A stretch of 64,000 nt of DNA from Micavibrio sp. (GCA_028283745.1 JAPWJZ010000004.1:434001-498000), one strand, 5' to 3'; shown: positions 24,698-33,987, counted from the stretch's first letter. Made by a program: numbers and translations. The notes: generated by a model from the sequence alone, not told the origin.

Positions 24698-25378
24698 TTA
24701 CTTGTCCTTTTTATCCGCTTTATCCGCATCTTTCGCGGCAGCGGGTTCGTTCAAGGAAGCGGTGTACAGCTCGCGCAGTGTAACGGCGCGGGTGCGCACG
24801 TCGTCCGGCGCGTCGGCACCGGCGGCAATGACGGAAAGACGGTCAATCGCCATCTTCATGTTTTTTTCGCGGGCATACAGCAGCGCATCCATTTCCAGCG
24901 CGGAATAACGGAATGCATCCCCGTCGCCGGAAAGTTTTTCAATTTCGCCGTGCAGTTTTTGCGGCGTATCTGTGTTCAGGCGCTGGCCGATGGACAGCAG
25001 GTGCGCCAGGTCGCGCAGTGCGGAATCTGCACCCATGGTGCCGGAAACGTCGTCGTACGCTTTAATGGCTTCGGCCTGTTTGCCGTCGCGCACCAGCAAG
25101 CCCGCTTCGACAAGGCGAGCAAGGGCCGCGTGGTTGCGGTCGCTTTCACCCGCATAGGTGCCAAGCTTGGCGGCATCACCCGACTCGATCGCCTGGATAA
25201 GACCTTGGGTCTGGACCAGGTTTTTCTGGTAGTCGTAGCTGCGCCACCAGGTCATGCCGGCGGTGGAGCAGATGGCCAGAAGAATGCCGCCGATGATCCA
25301 GTTGCGGTTTTCCTGCCAGAACGCTTCAAGCTTCTGGCGGCGCAGATCGTCATCGATTTCGTTCATCAGGTCGGACAT
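24698..25378 (-). CDS. YfgM-like membrane-anchored TPR protein
   Basis: A 226-residue protein with a short cytosolic N-terminus, one membrane segment (WIIGGILLAICSTAGMTWW, about residues 28-46) and a periplasmic helical domain of the TPR_21 type. DDDLRRQKLEAFWQENRNW before the membrane segment is typical of the alphaproteobacterial form. YfgM associates with PpiD and the Sec translocon in E. coli. The lysine/aspartate tail (DADKADKKDK) is disordered. It is the first gene of the bamB-der operon. Confidence 0.82.
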   Translation of the reverse strand: MSDLMNEIDDDLRRQKLEAFWQENRNWIIGGILLAICSTAGMTWWRSYDYQKNLVQTQGLIQAIESGDAAKLGTYAGESDRNHAALARLVEAGLLVRDGKQAEAIKAYDDVSGTMGADSALRDLAHLLSIGQRLNTDTPQKLHGEIEKLSGDGDAFRYSALEMDALLYAREKNMKMAIDRLSVIAAGADAPDDVRTRAVTLRELYTASLNEPAAAKDADKADKKDK

Positions 25379-25641
25379 TTCAGAATCCCTTGGTTTATTT
25401 GCCGAAAATCACCCCGACTATCGCTAAAATACCCTGCTGCGGTCAAGGGAATTACCCCTGTTTATTTGCCATAAGGCGCTAATCAACGGGGAGTCTTCCC
25501 GCGCCATCTTGCCAAGCACGAAAAGCCCGTTCATAACTGTTTTCCAACAGCAATTTTTTTGATTTTTTTAACCGTTACGGGCAAGGCCCTAACGCCATCA
25601 CGCCCGCCGCACCAGCAGGGCGTCCGCAAGGGAGATAACCG
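25379..25641. other. Divergent intergenic region, no gene seen
   Basis: 263 bases between the leftward TPR gene and the rightward ankyrin gene. It must hold promoters for both, but no convincing -35/-10 pair, RNA gene or repeat was found. The ankyrin ATG is preceded by AAGGGAGATAACCG, a good ribosome binding site. Confidence 0.4.
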
Positions 25642-26217
25642 ATGAGCGCGAAGCAGGTTTTCAATAGGAAGTCGAAGGCGGATAAAGCCCGCGCACGGCA
25701 GGAAGCCATCAACAAAAACAACCGCCATGGTACCAACATGTTTTTCGAAGCGGTTGAAAGCAACCGCCTGACCGATGTTGAAAAACTGTTCGCCGAGGGT
25801 GCGGATGTAAACGCCCGCACCACGTCGCGCGGGCTTATTTCCAACATGATGGTCAACGTGCCCTATGGCGTTGATGCAACGCCGCTGCATGCGGCATGCC
25901 TGCTGGGTTCCCCCCATATCGTCGATTTTTTGATTGATGCGGGCGCGGACGTGAAGGCGAAAGATGCCACCGGGCATACGCCGCTCGATTACGCCATTCT
26001 CAGCTACAACTATTTCAGGGACGAGCTGGAGCGCAAGGAACAGTCGCGCTTCACCATGCAGCGTTCGGTCGAAAAATCATCCGGCCGGCTGCGTGAATTT
26101 GAAAGCCTGATTGGCAACGTGATTGCCCATGGCGGCAAGACCGGCATGTTCCAGCTGCCGGAGCGCTTCCGCGTCGGCGGCAAAGACGGCTACCTGCCCC
26201 CGCCCCACCTGCCGTAA
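25642..26217 (+). CDS. Ankyrin-repeat protein
   Basis: A 191-residue protein. Ankyrin repeats lie at about residues 30-120 (NMFFEAVESNRLTDVEKLF, ATPLHAACLLGSPHIVDFL, GHTPLDYAILSYNYF), preceded by a basic N-terminus (KSKADKARARQEAINKNNR). The C-terminus is a long helix and a loop ending in proline-rich PPPHLP. It lacks the C-terminal module of the three following ankyrin genes. No signal peptide. The gene has a good ribosome binding site and is transcribed toward the next ankyrin gene, with a hairpin between. Confidence 0.8.
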   Translation: MSAKQVFNRKSKADKARARQEAINKNNRHGTNMFFEAVESNRLTDVEKLFAEGADVNARTTSRGLISNMMVNVPYGVDATPLHAACLLGSPHIVDFLIDAGADVKAKDATGHTPLDYAILSYNYFRDELERKEQSRFTMQRSVEKSSGRLREFESLIGNVIAHGGKTGMFQLPERFRVGGKDGYLPPPHLP

Positions 26218-26232
26218 AAATTTTGCGGTTTT

Positions 26233-26260
26233 GTCATTCTGCACGAAGTTGAAGAATGAC
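26233..26260. terminator. Hairpin between convergent ankyrin genes
   Basis: GTCATTCT pairs with AGAATGAC (eight bases, perfect) around a 12-base loop, with T runs outside on both sides. It probably works as a bidirectional terminator. Confidence 0.65.
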
Positions 26261-26265
26261 AGTTT

Positions 26266-27033
26266 TTACTGTGGTTTTGGCGGCTCCGGCGGTTTTGGCG
26301 CTGGCGGCTTTTGTTCGGGCTTCCTGGCCGCAAGCTTCAGCTGTTGCGGTGCGTGCTTTTTCAAGGTTTCGCGCTTGGCTTCGGCCAGTGCGGCATCAAA
26401 GTCGAATTCTTTTTGCAGCTTCTTCGGTACGTCATCCCATAGCTTCTGCATTTCTTCGGGCTTGCCGACCCAGTTTTTGGCGTTGAAAATTTCTTTCAGG
26501 CTTTCTTCGGTAAATTTGGGTTTGGGCGGCGGCGGCGGCGCAGCATTGTCGAAATCCTCATTCAGCTTGCTGCTGCCTTTTGCGGCGGCCTTGGTTTTTG
26601 CCTTACGCGTGCTGCGGCTGGATTTGCGCTTCACTTTATCATCGAAGTAATAATCGTCGTCGTCATCATACGCACCAAACGCGCCGAAGGAGCCGTAGCG
26701 GCTGCCGCGGTTGCCGTAGGTTGATTTATCGCTTGATGATAATGCGCCTTCGTCTTCAAGGAAGGTGGCGATGCGGTATTTTTGAATGCTGCGGGCGAAA
26801 TCCAGCGGCGTGTCGAAGGTGTCGTTATTTTCACGGTCGATGTCTGCGCCGCCGTCAAGCAGTGCGCGCACGGTGGGCAGGCTGTTGGCGGCAATGGCGG
26901 CTTCCAGCGGGCTGCGGCCCAGATCGTCTTCAAAGTCGGTATCGACGCCCTGTTTCAAAAGCGCCTTTACCTGCTGCACGTTCTTCGCCTTGACGGCGCG
27001 CATGAGTGCATTTTGCTGTCGCGTGATCGGCAT
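26266..27033 (-). CDS. Ankyrin-repeat protein with acidic linker and shared C-terminal module
   Basis: A 255-residue protein: ankyrin repeats at residues 5-100 (NALMRAVKAKNVQQVKALL, GRSPLEAAIAANSLPTVRAL, FDTPLDFARSIQKYRIATFL), then a linker with YDDDDDYYFDDKVKRKSSR that changes from acidic to strongly basic, and a C-terminal module at about 175-235. The module reads NAKNWVGKPEEMQKLWDDVP then EFDFDAALAEAK and is also found at the end of the next two ankyrin proteins. The final residues are poly-proline. Function unknown; the ankyrin part should bind another protein. Confidence 0.75.
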   Translation of the reverse strand: MPITRQQNALMRAVKAKNVQQVKALLKQGVDTDFEDDLGRSPLEAAIAANSLPTVRALLDGGADIDRENNDTFDTPLDFARSIQKYRIATFLEDEGALSSSDKSTYGNRGSRYGSFGAFGAYDDDDDYYFDDKVKRKSSRSTRKAKTKAAAKGSSKLNEDFDNAAPPPPPKPKFTEESLKEIFNAKNWVGKPEEMQKLWDDVPKKLQKEFDFDAALAEAKRETLKKHAPQQLKLAARKPEQKPPAPKPPEPPKPQ

Positions 27034-27141
27034 GAAAAATCCTTGCCTTCAATAACATCTGTTTTGCAGAAATTATCGTAAAAGCCGCCAGCTGCTTTGA
27101 CAATGGCTTAAAGACCGAATGATTTAAAACTTTGTTGCGTA

Positions 27142-27843
27142 TTACTTTTTGAAGCCGCCCAGTTTCGGCTTTGCATAAGCCTGCAGCCGCGCCTGGCGGA
27201 TATTGCCGAGGAAGTTCTCAATATCATGCCCTTCGCGGTATTTCTCCGGCACCTGTTGCCAGACACTCTGGAAATCTTCGGGTTTCTTCAGCCACAGTTC
27301 GGGCTTGATAATGCTGGCAAGCGCGTTGCTTTGGCAGATTTTCAAAATCGTCGTATCGCCATCCGGCCCGCGGCCCAGCAGGTCGGCGGCGGTAAGGCCG
27401 CTTGCATCGGTGGCGGCGAGCTTTGCAACATCGGCAAAGCGGCCAAGGCGGGCAAGGTGATAAAACTGGTCAACGCCCGTTGCCGCGGTTTCATGGCGAA
27501 TGTCCTGCAGGGTTTTGTAGGGCAGCCCGGCGGCGGGCGTTGCCGTATTTTCAGCCGCCGCACGGGCGCGCAATTTTTGCGCCAGCGCATCGTGGCCCCA
27601 AACCGCCGCGACATCTGCCGGCGTTTCCAGCGCGTCGTTGCGGCTGGTGGCCTTGCCGCCGGCGGCAACAATGGCATCCGCCAGCGCGGTGTCGTTTTGG
27701 CGCGCGGCGTGGTGCAGCAGCGCGTCGCCTGCGGAATCTTTCCGGTTTGCATCCAGCCCTTTTGCCAGCCAGCCGATGATGGCAGCGGCATTGTGCGCAT
27801 CCAATGCTTTATCAATTTCGGAATCTGAGGGGCGGTTTTTCAT
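27142..27843 (-). CDS. Ankyrin-repeat protein with shared C-terminal module
   Basis: A 233-residue protein with ankyrin repeats at about residues 5-95 (DALLHHAARQNDTALADAIV, ALETPADVAAVWGHDALAQK). The C-terminal half (about 115-225) contains LTAADLLGRGPDGDTTILKI, then IIKPELWLKKPEDFQSVWQQ followed by VPEKYREGHD, a layout shared with both neighbouring leftward ankyrin genes. It begins four bases after the stop of the upstream ankyrin gene, so the two are one operon. No signal peptide or membrane segment. Confidence 0.75.
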   Translation of the reverse strand: MKNRPSDSEIDKALDAHNAAAIIGWLAKGLDANRKDSAGDALLHHAARQNDTALADAIVAAGGKATSRNDALETPADVAAVWGHDALAQKLRARAAAENTATPAAGLPYKTLQDIRHETAATGVDQFYHLARLGRFADVAKLAATDASGLTAADLLGRGPDGDTTILKICQSNALASIIKPELWLKKPEDFQSVWQQVPEKYREGHDIENFLGNIRQARLQAYAKPKLGGFKK

Positions 27844-27847
27844 GGCG

Positions 27848-29065
27848 TTACCATTTCAGTTTCGGCGCGCGCGCCTTCATGTCTTTTAAACGGTGGTTCA
27901 TGACCTCGGCGCGGGCTTTGTCAAAATCAACCGTGCCTTTGGTGTTGAAATCCGTCTCGACAGGTTTTTGCAGCGACATCATTTCTTCAACCCGTCCCTG
28001 CCAGATGGCGGCGGTGAAAATACGCGTCAGCTGCTTTTGGGAGGCAAGCGCCGTCAGCAATGTTTCGTTGCGGTAATACGGCTCTTTCTTTTGCAGGTCG
28101 GCGGCCGTGAGACGGCGGTTGCTGCTGCGCGCCAGAATATCAAACACCGCATCGCTTTTGCCGTGGGCGACAAGGTAATGCAGCTTTGTCGGCTTGTCCT
28201 TGCCGGGGCCGGTCATGACGGGTTCCATGAGGTCATCGAACGTCAATTCTTCGGGCTGCTTCAGGAAAATATTTGTATAGCCCCGGTCCTGCAGCGTTTT
28301 ATAAAGCTGCACCCAGCTGTCGTCAAAGGCCCTGGTGCCCGCCGTCCACAGCATGTCAATCACATCGCGTCCGTCGCTGGATTTGCCGTTGGGGTTTGCG
28401 CCGGCATCAAGCAATATTTTCGTTTTCTCGGCATCGACCCAGGCGACCGCGTGCAGCAGCGGGGTGAAGGACGGGCTATAGCGAATATCCTGCGCGTTTG
28501 CATCGGCGCCAAGCGCCAATGCCTGCCGCACCTGCTCTGCCGTGCCCTTGCCGGCGGCGTGGAACAGGAAGGCGTTGATGCGCGACTGGTATGACGGCGC
28601 GTAAATATCCGCGGCAATATCGGCGCGCTCCGCTTCTTCCGCCGCCAGCACCCGCGTTTCCGCGCCGTGCTGCTTGAGCGCTTTAATGCCCGCGGTGAAA
28701 AACGTGCGGTAGGCTTCATCCAGCGCGTTATAACCGCTGCTGTTTACATCGTTCGTATTCGCGGCATAGCGCAGCAGCAGGTCGACGGCTTTTGTATCAT
28801 GCCGGTGCAGCGCCACGTGCAGCGCGGGGTAACCGTTGATAATGGTGCGGTCGGGGTTGGCATCCGCCTGCAGCGCTTTGTGCAGCAGCGGCAGGTCGAT
28901 GGGGGACTGCAGCAGGGCTTCAATCAATAACGTATCCGCCGCGACCATGCGGGCAGCGCTGGCCGGGTCATACATACGCTTGGCGCGTTTTTCGTGCGGG
29001 TCTAGATCGTCCCATTCGGACATGATGCGGGGTGATTCCTGATAACGGGGTTTTGAAGCTGGCAT
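27848..29065 (-). CDS. Large ankyrin-repeat protein with shared C-terminal module
   Basis: A 405-residue protein, the biggest of the cluster. Ankyrin repeats occur at about residues 45-135 and 160-240 (GYPALHVALHRHDTKAVDLL, GYNALDEAYRTFFTAGIKAL, FTPLLHAVAWVDAEKTKILL). The C-terminal 130 residues hold the cluster-specific module: HYLVAHGKSDAVFDILARSS, RLTAADLQKKEPYYRNETLL, then TAAIWQGRVEEMMSLQKPV and VDFDKARAEV. The ATG at 29065 (MPASKPRYQES) was taken as start; a GTG at 29089 and an ATG at 29023 are alternatives. It is the first gene of a two- or three-gene ankyrin operon. Confidence 0.75.
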   Translation of the reverse strand: MPASKPRYQESPRIMSEWDDLDPHEKRAKRMYDPASAARMVAADTLLIEALLQSPIDLPLLHKALQADANPDRTIINGYPALHVALHRHDTKAVDLLLRYAANTNDVNSSGYNALDEAYRTFFTAGIKALKQHGAETRVLAAEEAERADIAADIYAPSYQSRINAFLFHAAGKGTAEQVRQALALGADANAQDIRYSPSFTPLLHAVAWVDAEKTKILLDAGANPNGKSSDGRDVIDMLWTAGTRAFDDSWVQLYKTLQDRGYTNIFLKQPEELTFDDLMEPVMTGPGKDKPTKLHYLVAHGKSDAVFDILARSSNRRLTAADLQKKEPYYRNETLLTALASQKQLTRIFTAAIWQGRVEEMMSLQKPVETDFNTKGTVDFDKARAEVMNHRLKDMKARAPKLKW

Positions 29066-29133
29066 TCTTTTACCATAGCAAGGCCTCACCCGAAAATGCC
29101 TAAATTATTTTCATAATATCATTTAAATGCGTA

Positions 29134-29165
29134 CAAAAGGCGGGAATAGGGAATCCCGCCTTTTG
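29134..29165. terminator. Hairpin with A/T flanks in the 29.1-29.5 kb intergenic region
   Basis: CAAAAGGCGGGA pairs with TCCCGCCTTTTG around a short loop. It lies about 70 bases upstream of the leftward ankyrin operon and about 330 bases before the DUF2794 gene, so it may end a transcript coming from outside these units. The remaining bases to 29,496 hold no convincing gene. Confidence 0.55.
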
Positions 29166-29496
29166 CTTCCGGCTCCAGAGTGCCGGAAACCACTTTCGAT
29201 GTTTTACAGAAGAACCAAGCCCAGCCGCCTGCCGCTTCCTGCTGCAGCATGGCCTTGACCAACGCCCGCCATACCGATGCGGTTGCAGGGCGGCGTGGAT
29301 TTACTTTGTGCGGCCCTTCAGCTTGAAATCAGTCGCTTTTGTGGCAAATTCCGGTGCGGGCGTTTGAAACGGCGGCGCGTCATTACTCCTTTAAAAGTGA
29401 TGCCTTTAAGCCTAGAATGCGCGGAATGGAATTCAAGACCCCGCGCCTTTGGCACTTTGCGCCAGCGCGGCATTTACAGGCGATATTTACGAAAAC

Positions 29497-29820
29497 ATGC
29501 TGCTCTTCTTCCGTGACAAATTCAGGAACCGCAACGCGACCTTCAGCCAGGGTGAGCTGAGCCTGATCCTTGGCGTTTACGGCGACCACGTGAAGCGCGG
29601 CATATGGCGCGATTACGCGATCGACAGCTTGCCCGACATGGCCGTCTTCTCGGTCTACAAATCGTCGAAGGAGAGCCCTATATATGCTATTGCCAAAATA
29701 CCGTCGCGCAGCGCAAAGAACCCGTCGCAATACGCCGTCTATTCCGGCAACCAGACCATGATACAAGGCTCCTCGCTATCCGAGGTGCTGCAATTTTTTC
29801 AAGAGCAAGAAAACGCATGA
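29497..29820 (+). CDS. DUF2794 family protein
   Basis: A 107-residue protein from the ATG at 29497. FSQGELSLILGVYGDHVKRG then WRDYAIDSLPDMAVFSVYKS and SPIYAIAKIPSR match the DUF2794 pattern seen in Alphaproteobacteria (an FxRxEL..IL.LYGR.VA.GEWRDYAID type motif). Function of the family is unknown. The frame is open to a TTG at 29449, so the start is uncertain; neither start has a clear ribosome binding site. Its stop overlaps the start of the SEL1-like gene (ATGA), so it is the first gene of a coupled operon with icd. Confidence 0.78.
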   Translation: MLLFFRDKFRNRNATFSQGELSLILGVYGDHVKRGIWRDYAIDSLPDMAVFSVYKSSKESPIYAIAKIPSRSAKNPSQYAVYSGNQTMIQGSSLSEVLQFFQEQENA

Positions 29821-30545
29821 CCGCCAAATTCGCCATCACCGCCGCCGTCGCCCTTTCATCCCTGCTGCTGGCAGCGCAGCCGGCAAAAGCGGAAATGAAA
29901 TATTTCCAGGACCCCGCCTACCAGCGCATCAACAAAGACGACCCGAACCCGATGGAAGACCTGCTTGACCTTGCCGACCAGGGCGACACGCGTGCGCAGT
30001 ACATTCTGGGCGACCTGTACGGCAAGGGCAAAGGCGGCCTTGGCAAGAACACCGTAAAATCGCGCTACTGGTTTGAAACCTCGGCCCGCGGCGGTTATTC
30101 CATGGCCTTCATTCGCCTGGCCGCCATTGCGAAACGCAACCACGATTACGTGTCGGCCTATCAGTGGTACACGCTGGATATCAACAGCAGCCACGGGGAT
30201 GAACGCAAATGGTCCATGTCCGCCCGCGACCAGCTGGTGCAGGACACCAAGATGGACAAAAAAACCATCAAGCTTGCAACGCAGGCTTCCGACGACTGGG
30301 TCACGAAAGCCAAAAAGCTGCTGAAAGACCAGCTGGCGCGTGAAAAAGCCGCGCGCGATTACGCGGAGGCGCACCCCAAGCCCGACCTTGAATACCTGAC
30401 CACCGCCGATGCCACCGAGGCTGCCGCGCAAAGCGGCGGCGTGAAGGTCAACCACCCCGCCGGCGCAAAAGACGCCGCGCCACAAAAACAACAATCGCAA
30501 CAACAGCAACCGTCCAACCAGCAGGAGACGCATTACAATGACTAA
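29817..30545 (+). CDS. Periplasmic SEL1-like repeat protein
   Basis: A 242-residue protein with a cleavable signal peptide ([20 protein letters not shown], cleavage near AKA-E at 25). The mature part has SEL1/TPR-like repeats: [20 protein letters not shown] then [12 protein letters not shown], and [21 protein letters not shown] long helix and a Gln-rich tail ([14 protein letters not shown]) follow. SEL1 repeats mediate protein contacts; the partner is unknown. The ATG overlaps the stop of the DUF2794 gene and its own stop overlaps the icd start by eight bases, so all three genes are translationally coupled. Confidence 0.75.
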   Translation: MTAKFAITAAVALSSLLLAAQPAKAEMKYFQDPAYQRINKDDPNPMEDLLDLADQGDTRAQYILGDLYGKGKGGLGKNTVKSRYWFETSARGGYSMAFIRLAAIAKRNHDYVSAYQWYTLDINSSHGDERKWSMSARDQLVQDTKMDKKTIKLATQASDDWVTKAKKLLKDQLAREKAARDYAEAHPKPDLEYLTTADATEAAAQSGGVKVNHPAGAKDAAPQKQQSQQQQPSNQQETHYND

Positions 30546-31758
30546 GATCAAGGTAAAGACCCCCGTCGTCGAAATGAACGGCGATGAAATGACCCGCATT
30601 ATCTGGGACATGATCATTGATAAAATGATCAAGCCGTACCTCGACATCGATCTTGTCTCCTGCGACCTGTCCATACAGAACCGCGATGCGACCGACGACA
30701 AAATCACCGTCGATGCCGCAAAAGCCATCCAGAAATACGGCGTCGGCATCAAATGCGCGACCATTACGCCGGATGAAGCGCGGGTTGAAGAATTCAAGCT
30801 GAAGAAAATGTGGAAGTCGCCCAACGGCACCATCCGCAACATCCTCAACGGCACCGTCTTCCGGGAGCCGATCATCTGCAAGAACGTGCCGCGCCTTGTG
30901 CATGGCTGGAGCAAGCCCATCGTCGTCGGCCGCCACGCCTTTGGCGACCAGTACAAAGCGACCGACATTAAAGTGCCCGGCCCCGGCAAACTGACCATGG
31001 TGTTTGAACCCGCCAACGGCGAAACCAAGACCTACGAAATTTTTGATTTCCAGGGCCCCGGCGTTGCCATGGGCATGTATAACACGACTGAATCCATCGA
31101 AGGCTTTGCCCGCAGCTGCCTCAACTACGGCCTGCAGCGCAAATACCCGGTGTACCTCTCCACCAAGAACACCATTTTGAAAGCCTATGACGGCGACTTC
31201 AAAGACATTTTCCAGCGCATTTTTGACGCTGAATTCAAGGCCGCCTACGACAAGGCCGGCCTGACGTACGAACACCGCCTCATCGACGATATGGTGGCCT
31301 CCGCCATGAAATGGGAAGGCGGCTTCCTCTGGGCCTGCAAAAACTACGACGGCGACGTGCAGTCGGATTCAGTTGCGCAAGGCTTCGGCTCGCTCGGCCT
31401 CATGACCTCGGTGCTGCTCACCCCCGACGGCAAGACGGTTGAAACCGAAGCGGCGCACGGCACGGTCACGCGCCATTACCGCATGCACCAGCAGGGCAAG
31501 CCGACATCCACCAACCCCATCGCCAGCATTTTTGCCTGGACGCAGGGCCTGAAGTATCGCGGCAAGTTCGACAATACGCCCGATGTTGTCGCCTTCGCTG
31601 AAACGCTGGAGCAGGTTTGCGTTGCCACGGTTGAAGCCGGCGACATGACCAAAGACCTCGCCCTTCTCGTCGGCCCGGACCAAAAGCACCTGACGACCGA
31701 GCAGTTCATGGATAAAATCATCGCCAACCTTGATGTTGCGATGAAAAAAGCGGCGTAA
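30538..31758 (+). CDS. icd: NADP-dependent isocitrate dehydrogenase (eukaryotic-like type)
   Basis: A 406-residue dehydrogenase that oxidises isocitrate to 2-oxoglutarate in the TCA cycle. [20 protein letters not shown], the substrate loop [20 protein letters not shown], YxxDxxA-related [20 protein letters not shown] and the NADP-binding stretch [15 protein letters not shown] place it in the homodimeric type II group shared by Alphaproteobacteria and eukaryotes. GGAG lies ten bases before the ATG, within the end of the SEL1-like gene. The gene is followed by an intrinsic terminator. Confidence 0.96.
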   Translation: MTKIKVKTPVVEMNGDEMTRIIWDMIIDKMIKPYLDIDLVSCDLSIQNRDATDDKITVDAAKAIQKYGVGIKCATITPDEARVEEFKLKKMWKSPNGTIRNILNGTVFREPIICKNVPRLVHGWSKPIVVGRHAFGDQYKATDIKVPGPGKLTMVFEPANGETKTYEIFDFQGPGVAMGMYNTTESIEGFARSCLNYGLQRKYPVYLSTKNTILKAYDGDFKDIFQRIFDAEFKAAYDKAGLTYEHRLIDDMVASAMKWEGGFLWACKNYDGDVQSDSVAQGFGSLGLMTSVLLTPDGKTVETEAAHGTVTRHYRMHQQGKPTSTNPIASIFAWTQGLKYRGKFDNTPDVVAFAETLEQVCVATVEAGDMTKDLALLVGPDQKHLTTEQFMDKIIANLDVAMKKAA

Positions 31759-31806
31759 CGCCACAATAAGGAAGACAGCACAAGACCAGCTGCTTTTAAA
31801 AAAATC

Positions 31807-31837
31807 AGGCGGGCCCGTTAAACGGCCCGCCTTTTTT
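31807..31837 (+). terminator. Intrinsic terminator of the icd operon
   Basis: AGGCGGGCC pairs with GGCCCGCCT around an eight-base loop, followed by TTTTTT, about 48 bases after the icd stop. Confidence 0.85.
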
Positions 31838-31900
31838 ATGCGCGGCGCGGCACGCCCCAAAAACTTGCGGTTGGCAGGCTTTGTCTTTATAACTTGAAGC

Positions 31901-32893
31901 ATGAATGACGTTGCAAAAACACCCGCCCAGCCGCCAAAGCCCAGCCTGACATACCTGATCACCGCTGCCGTTATTGTGCTGGCGCTGTTCAGCCTTGCGC
32001 CCTATATGCCCGTGTCGACAATCATGACCGATTTGCCGAGCCATTTTGTGCTGCAGTATTTCATCGGCAGTTTCATCCTTGGCGTGATTGTGCTGGTGGA
32101 TAAATACCCGAAGTACCTTTTCGGCCTTGTGGTTTTTTCCTGCGTGCTGAACCTGCTGCAGCTGTGGCCGCAAACATCTTTCGGCACGCCGCCGGTATTC
32201 GCAGGCACGCCCCTTAAAATTCTGCAGTCCAACGTGCTGTTCCTGAACGGCGACACGGATAGCCTGAAGGCCCTTGTCACCATTGAAAAACCCGACCTGA
32301 TTGTGGCGGAAGAAGTGACGCCGGTTTTTGAAACCATGTTCGGCACCCTGAAGACCGATTACCCCTACCAGACCATCTGGGCGGAAGCGAACGACGGGCG
32401 GGGCCTTGCGGTATTGTCAAAAGTGCCGCTGGACCGCAGCGAGCGGCAGGATTTTGGCACCAAAGTCATCCCCACCATGGTTTTCGCAATCAAGCACGAT
32501 GACCAGGAAGTCACCTTCGTTTCCGTCCACCCGCCGACGCCAAATGTATCGCTGCGCGCCCGCGACCAGGTTCTTGGCGGCATTGCCGACATGTTCAAGG
32601 ATTTAAAGGCGCCGCTGGTGGTGCTGGGCGACTTTAACGCCACACCCTATAGCCCCGCGCTGAAACACCTGACGGCGGCATTGCAGCTGACGAACGCACG
32701 GCGCGGCCGCGGCATTAACGGCACATGGCCGGCGGGCTTGAACTACGGCTTCCTGCAAATTCCCATCGACAACGCGCTGATCAGCGAAACGATTGGCGTG
32801 ACCGATTACCGCCTGGGGCCGGACATCAGCAGCGACCACCTGCCCTCCATCATCACGCTCGCCTTCAGGGAAAAGAAAAAGGATACGCCGTAA
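31901..32893 (+). CDS. Membrane-anchored endonuclease/exonuclease/phosphatase family protein (first of a tandem pair)
   Basis: A 330-residue protein: three hydrophobic segments at about residues 17-35, 50-66 and 72-92, then an EEP domain. Catalytic-type motifs are seen in order: ILQSNVLFLN (Asn), PDLIVAEEVTP (metal Glu), VSVHPPTP (His), VLGDFNATPYS (Asp and Asn) and SSDHLPSI (Asp-His). EEP enzymes cleave phosphodiester or phosphomonoester bonds in nucleic acids, lipids or inositol phosphates; membrane-anchored bacterial forms are mostly uncharacterised. The next gene, a paralogue, starts one base within this stop (TAATG). Confidence 0.85.
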   Translation: MNDVAKTPAQPPKPSLTYLITAAVIVLALFSLAPYMPVSTIMTDLPSHFVLQYFIGSFILGVIVLVDKYPKYLFGLVVFSCVLNLLQLWPQTSFGTPPVFAGTPLKILQSNVLFLNGDTDSLKALVTIEKPDLIVAEEVTPVFETMFGTLKTDYPYQTIWAEANDGRGLAVLSKVPLDRSERQDFGTKVIPTMVFAIKHDDQEVTFVSVHPPTPNVSLRARDQVLGGIADMFKDLKAPLVVLGDFNATPYSPALKHLTAALQLTNARRGRGINGTWPAGLNYGFLQIPIDNALISETIGVTDYRLGPDISSDHLPSIITLAFREKKKDTP

Positions 32894-33834
32894 TGATGGC
32901 TGTGCTTGTCCTTGCTGCCGCCGCAATTCTGTTTGCCTTGAGCCTGTCTGGCTATAAGCGCAACCCGACCCGCGAAATTGAGCTTGCCAGCCACTTCGCC
33001 CTGCAATACGCCGTTGCGGCGGCGGGGCTGTTTTTCATTGCGGCGTTTTTCAACGCCAATATCTGGGCCTATATTTTCCTAACCGGCACGCTGCTGGCAA
33101 CGCTGTCGCAACTGCTGCCGTTCATTTTTTTCAGCGCCGAAGACCCGCAGCCGATGGAAGTGCGGCCGCTTAAAATTCTGCAGGCCAACGTGCTGAAGCT
33201 TAATACCGACCCCGAACCGCTGCGCCGGTTGATTGAAACCGAAAGGCCGGATGTGATTGCGCTGGCAGAGGTCACCCCCGTCTTCGCCATCATGCTTGCC
33301 GGCATGCGCGGCGCCTACCCTTACGGCGCGGTGGAGCCGGAGGAAAAATCCAGCTACGGCATGGCGCTGCTTTCCCGCCAGCCGCTGGCGGGGTTTGACA
33401 GTTTTGCGCCAGACGGCGGCGGCAGCCGCGCCATGGCAGCGCAGCTCACCCACGACGGCCATGTGATCGATGTTATCTCCATCCACCCCGCCACACCCAA
33501 CCGCGACATGGCCAGCCGCGACCGTGAATTTGATGCGATTGCCCGCCGGATTGGCGCGCGCAGCCGCGACCTTGTGCTGATGGGCGACTTCAACGCCACG
33601 CCCTATTGCCAGGCTTACAAAAAACTTGTTGGCGCCCTTAAGCTGCGCAACGCGCGCGAAGGCTTTGGCCTTTGCGGCAGCTTCCCCGTTTTCCTGCCGA
33701 CGCCGCTGCTGAAGCTGCCGATCGACCATGTACTTGTCGGCTCGAATCTGAAGGTGCTGTCATGCCGTACGGGCGCACCCACGGGCAGCGACCATTTACC
33801 CCTGATTGCCACCCTTTGCGTGGCAAAGGACTGA
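32893..33834 (+). CDS. Membrane-anchored endonuclease/exonuclease/phosphatase family protein (second of a tandem pair)
   Basis: A 313-residue paralogue of the preceding product. It has a signal-anchor segment (VLVLAAAAILFALSLSGY) and two more hydrophobic segments to residue 75, then an EEP domain with ILQANVLKLN, PDVIALAEVTPVF, ISIHPATPN, LMGDFNATPYC and GSDHLPLIA. The start ATG at 32893 overlaps the upstream TAA; the frame is open another 56 codons upstream but reads through the coding sequence of the first gene. Both genes probably arose by tandem duplication and are translated as a coupled pair. Confidence 0.85.
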   Translation: MMAVLVLAAAAILFALSLSGYKRNPTREIELASHFALQYAVAAAGLFFIAAFFNANIWAYIFLTGTLLATLSQLLPFIFFSAEDPQPMEVRPLKILQANVLKLNTDPEPLRRLIETERPDVIALAEVTPVFAIMLAGMRGAYPYGAVEPEEKSSYGMALLSRQPLAGFDSFAPDGGGSRAMAAQLTHDGHVIDVISIHPATPNRDMASRDREFDAIARRIGARSRDLVLMGDFNATPYCQAYKKLVGALKLRNAREGFGLCGSFPVFLPTPLLKLPIDHVLVGSNLKVLSCRTGAPTGSDHLPLIATLCVAKD

Positions 33835-33857
33835 TTTTTCAACAAAACTCGCCGCTA

Positions 33858-33886
33858 TTGACATAACAGAAAAGCCCCTCTAGCTT
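33858..33886 (+). promoter_or_regulatory. Promoter of the first BTLCP gene
   Basis: TTGACA (33858-33863), 17-base spacer, TAGCTT (33881-33886). The -35 is extended as TTGACATAA, as in the next BTLCP promoter. It implies a leader of about 95 bases if the gene starts at 33988. Confidence 0.5.
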
Positions 33887-33987
33887 TGCCGGCAATGACT
33901 TATGCCAAATCGGTATTGTCCGGGCGGTCATTCATGCATTCTGCCGGCTACCTTGGCAGCTGCCTTTTTTGTGGAGTTCTACTGACT

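Noticed and set aside
26233..26260. A transposon end or REP element
   Set aside because: The GTCATTCT/AGAATGAC hairpin lies between convergent genes with T runs on both sides; a terminator explains it and no second copy with a target repeat was found.
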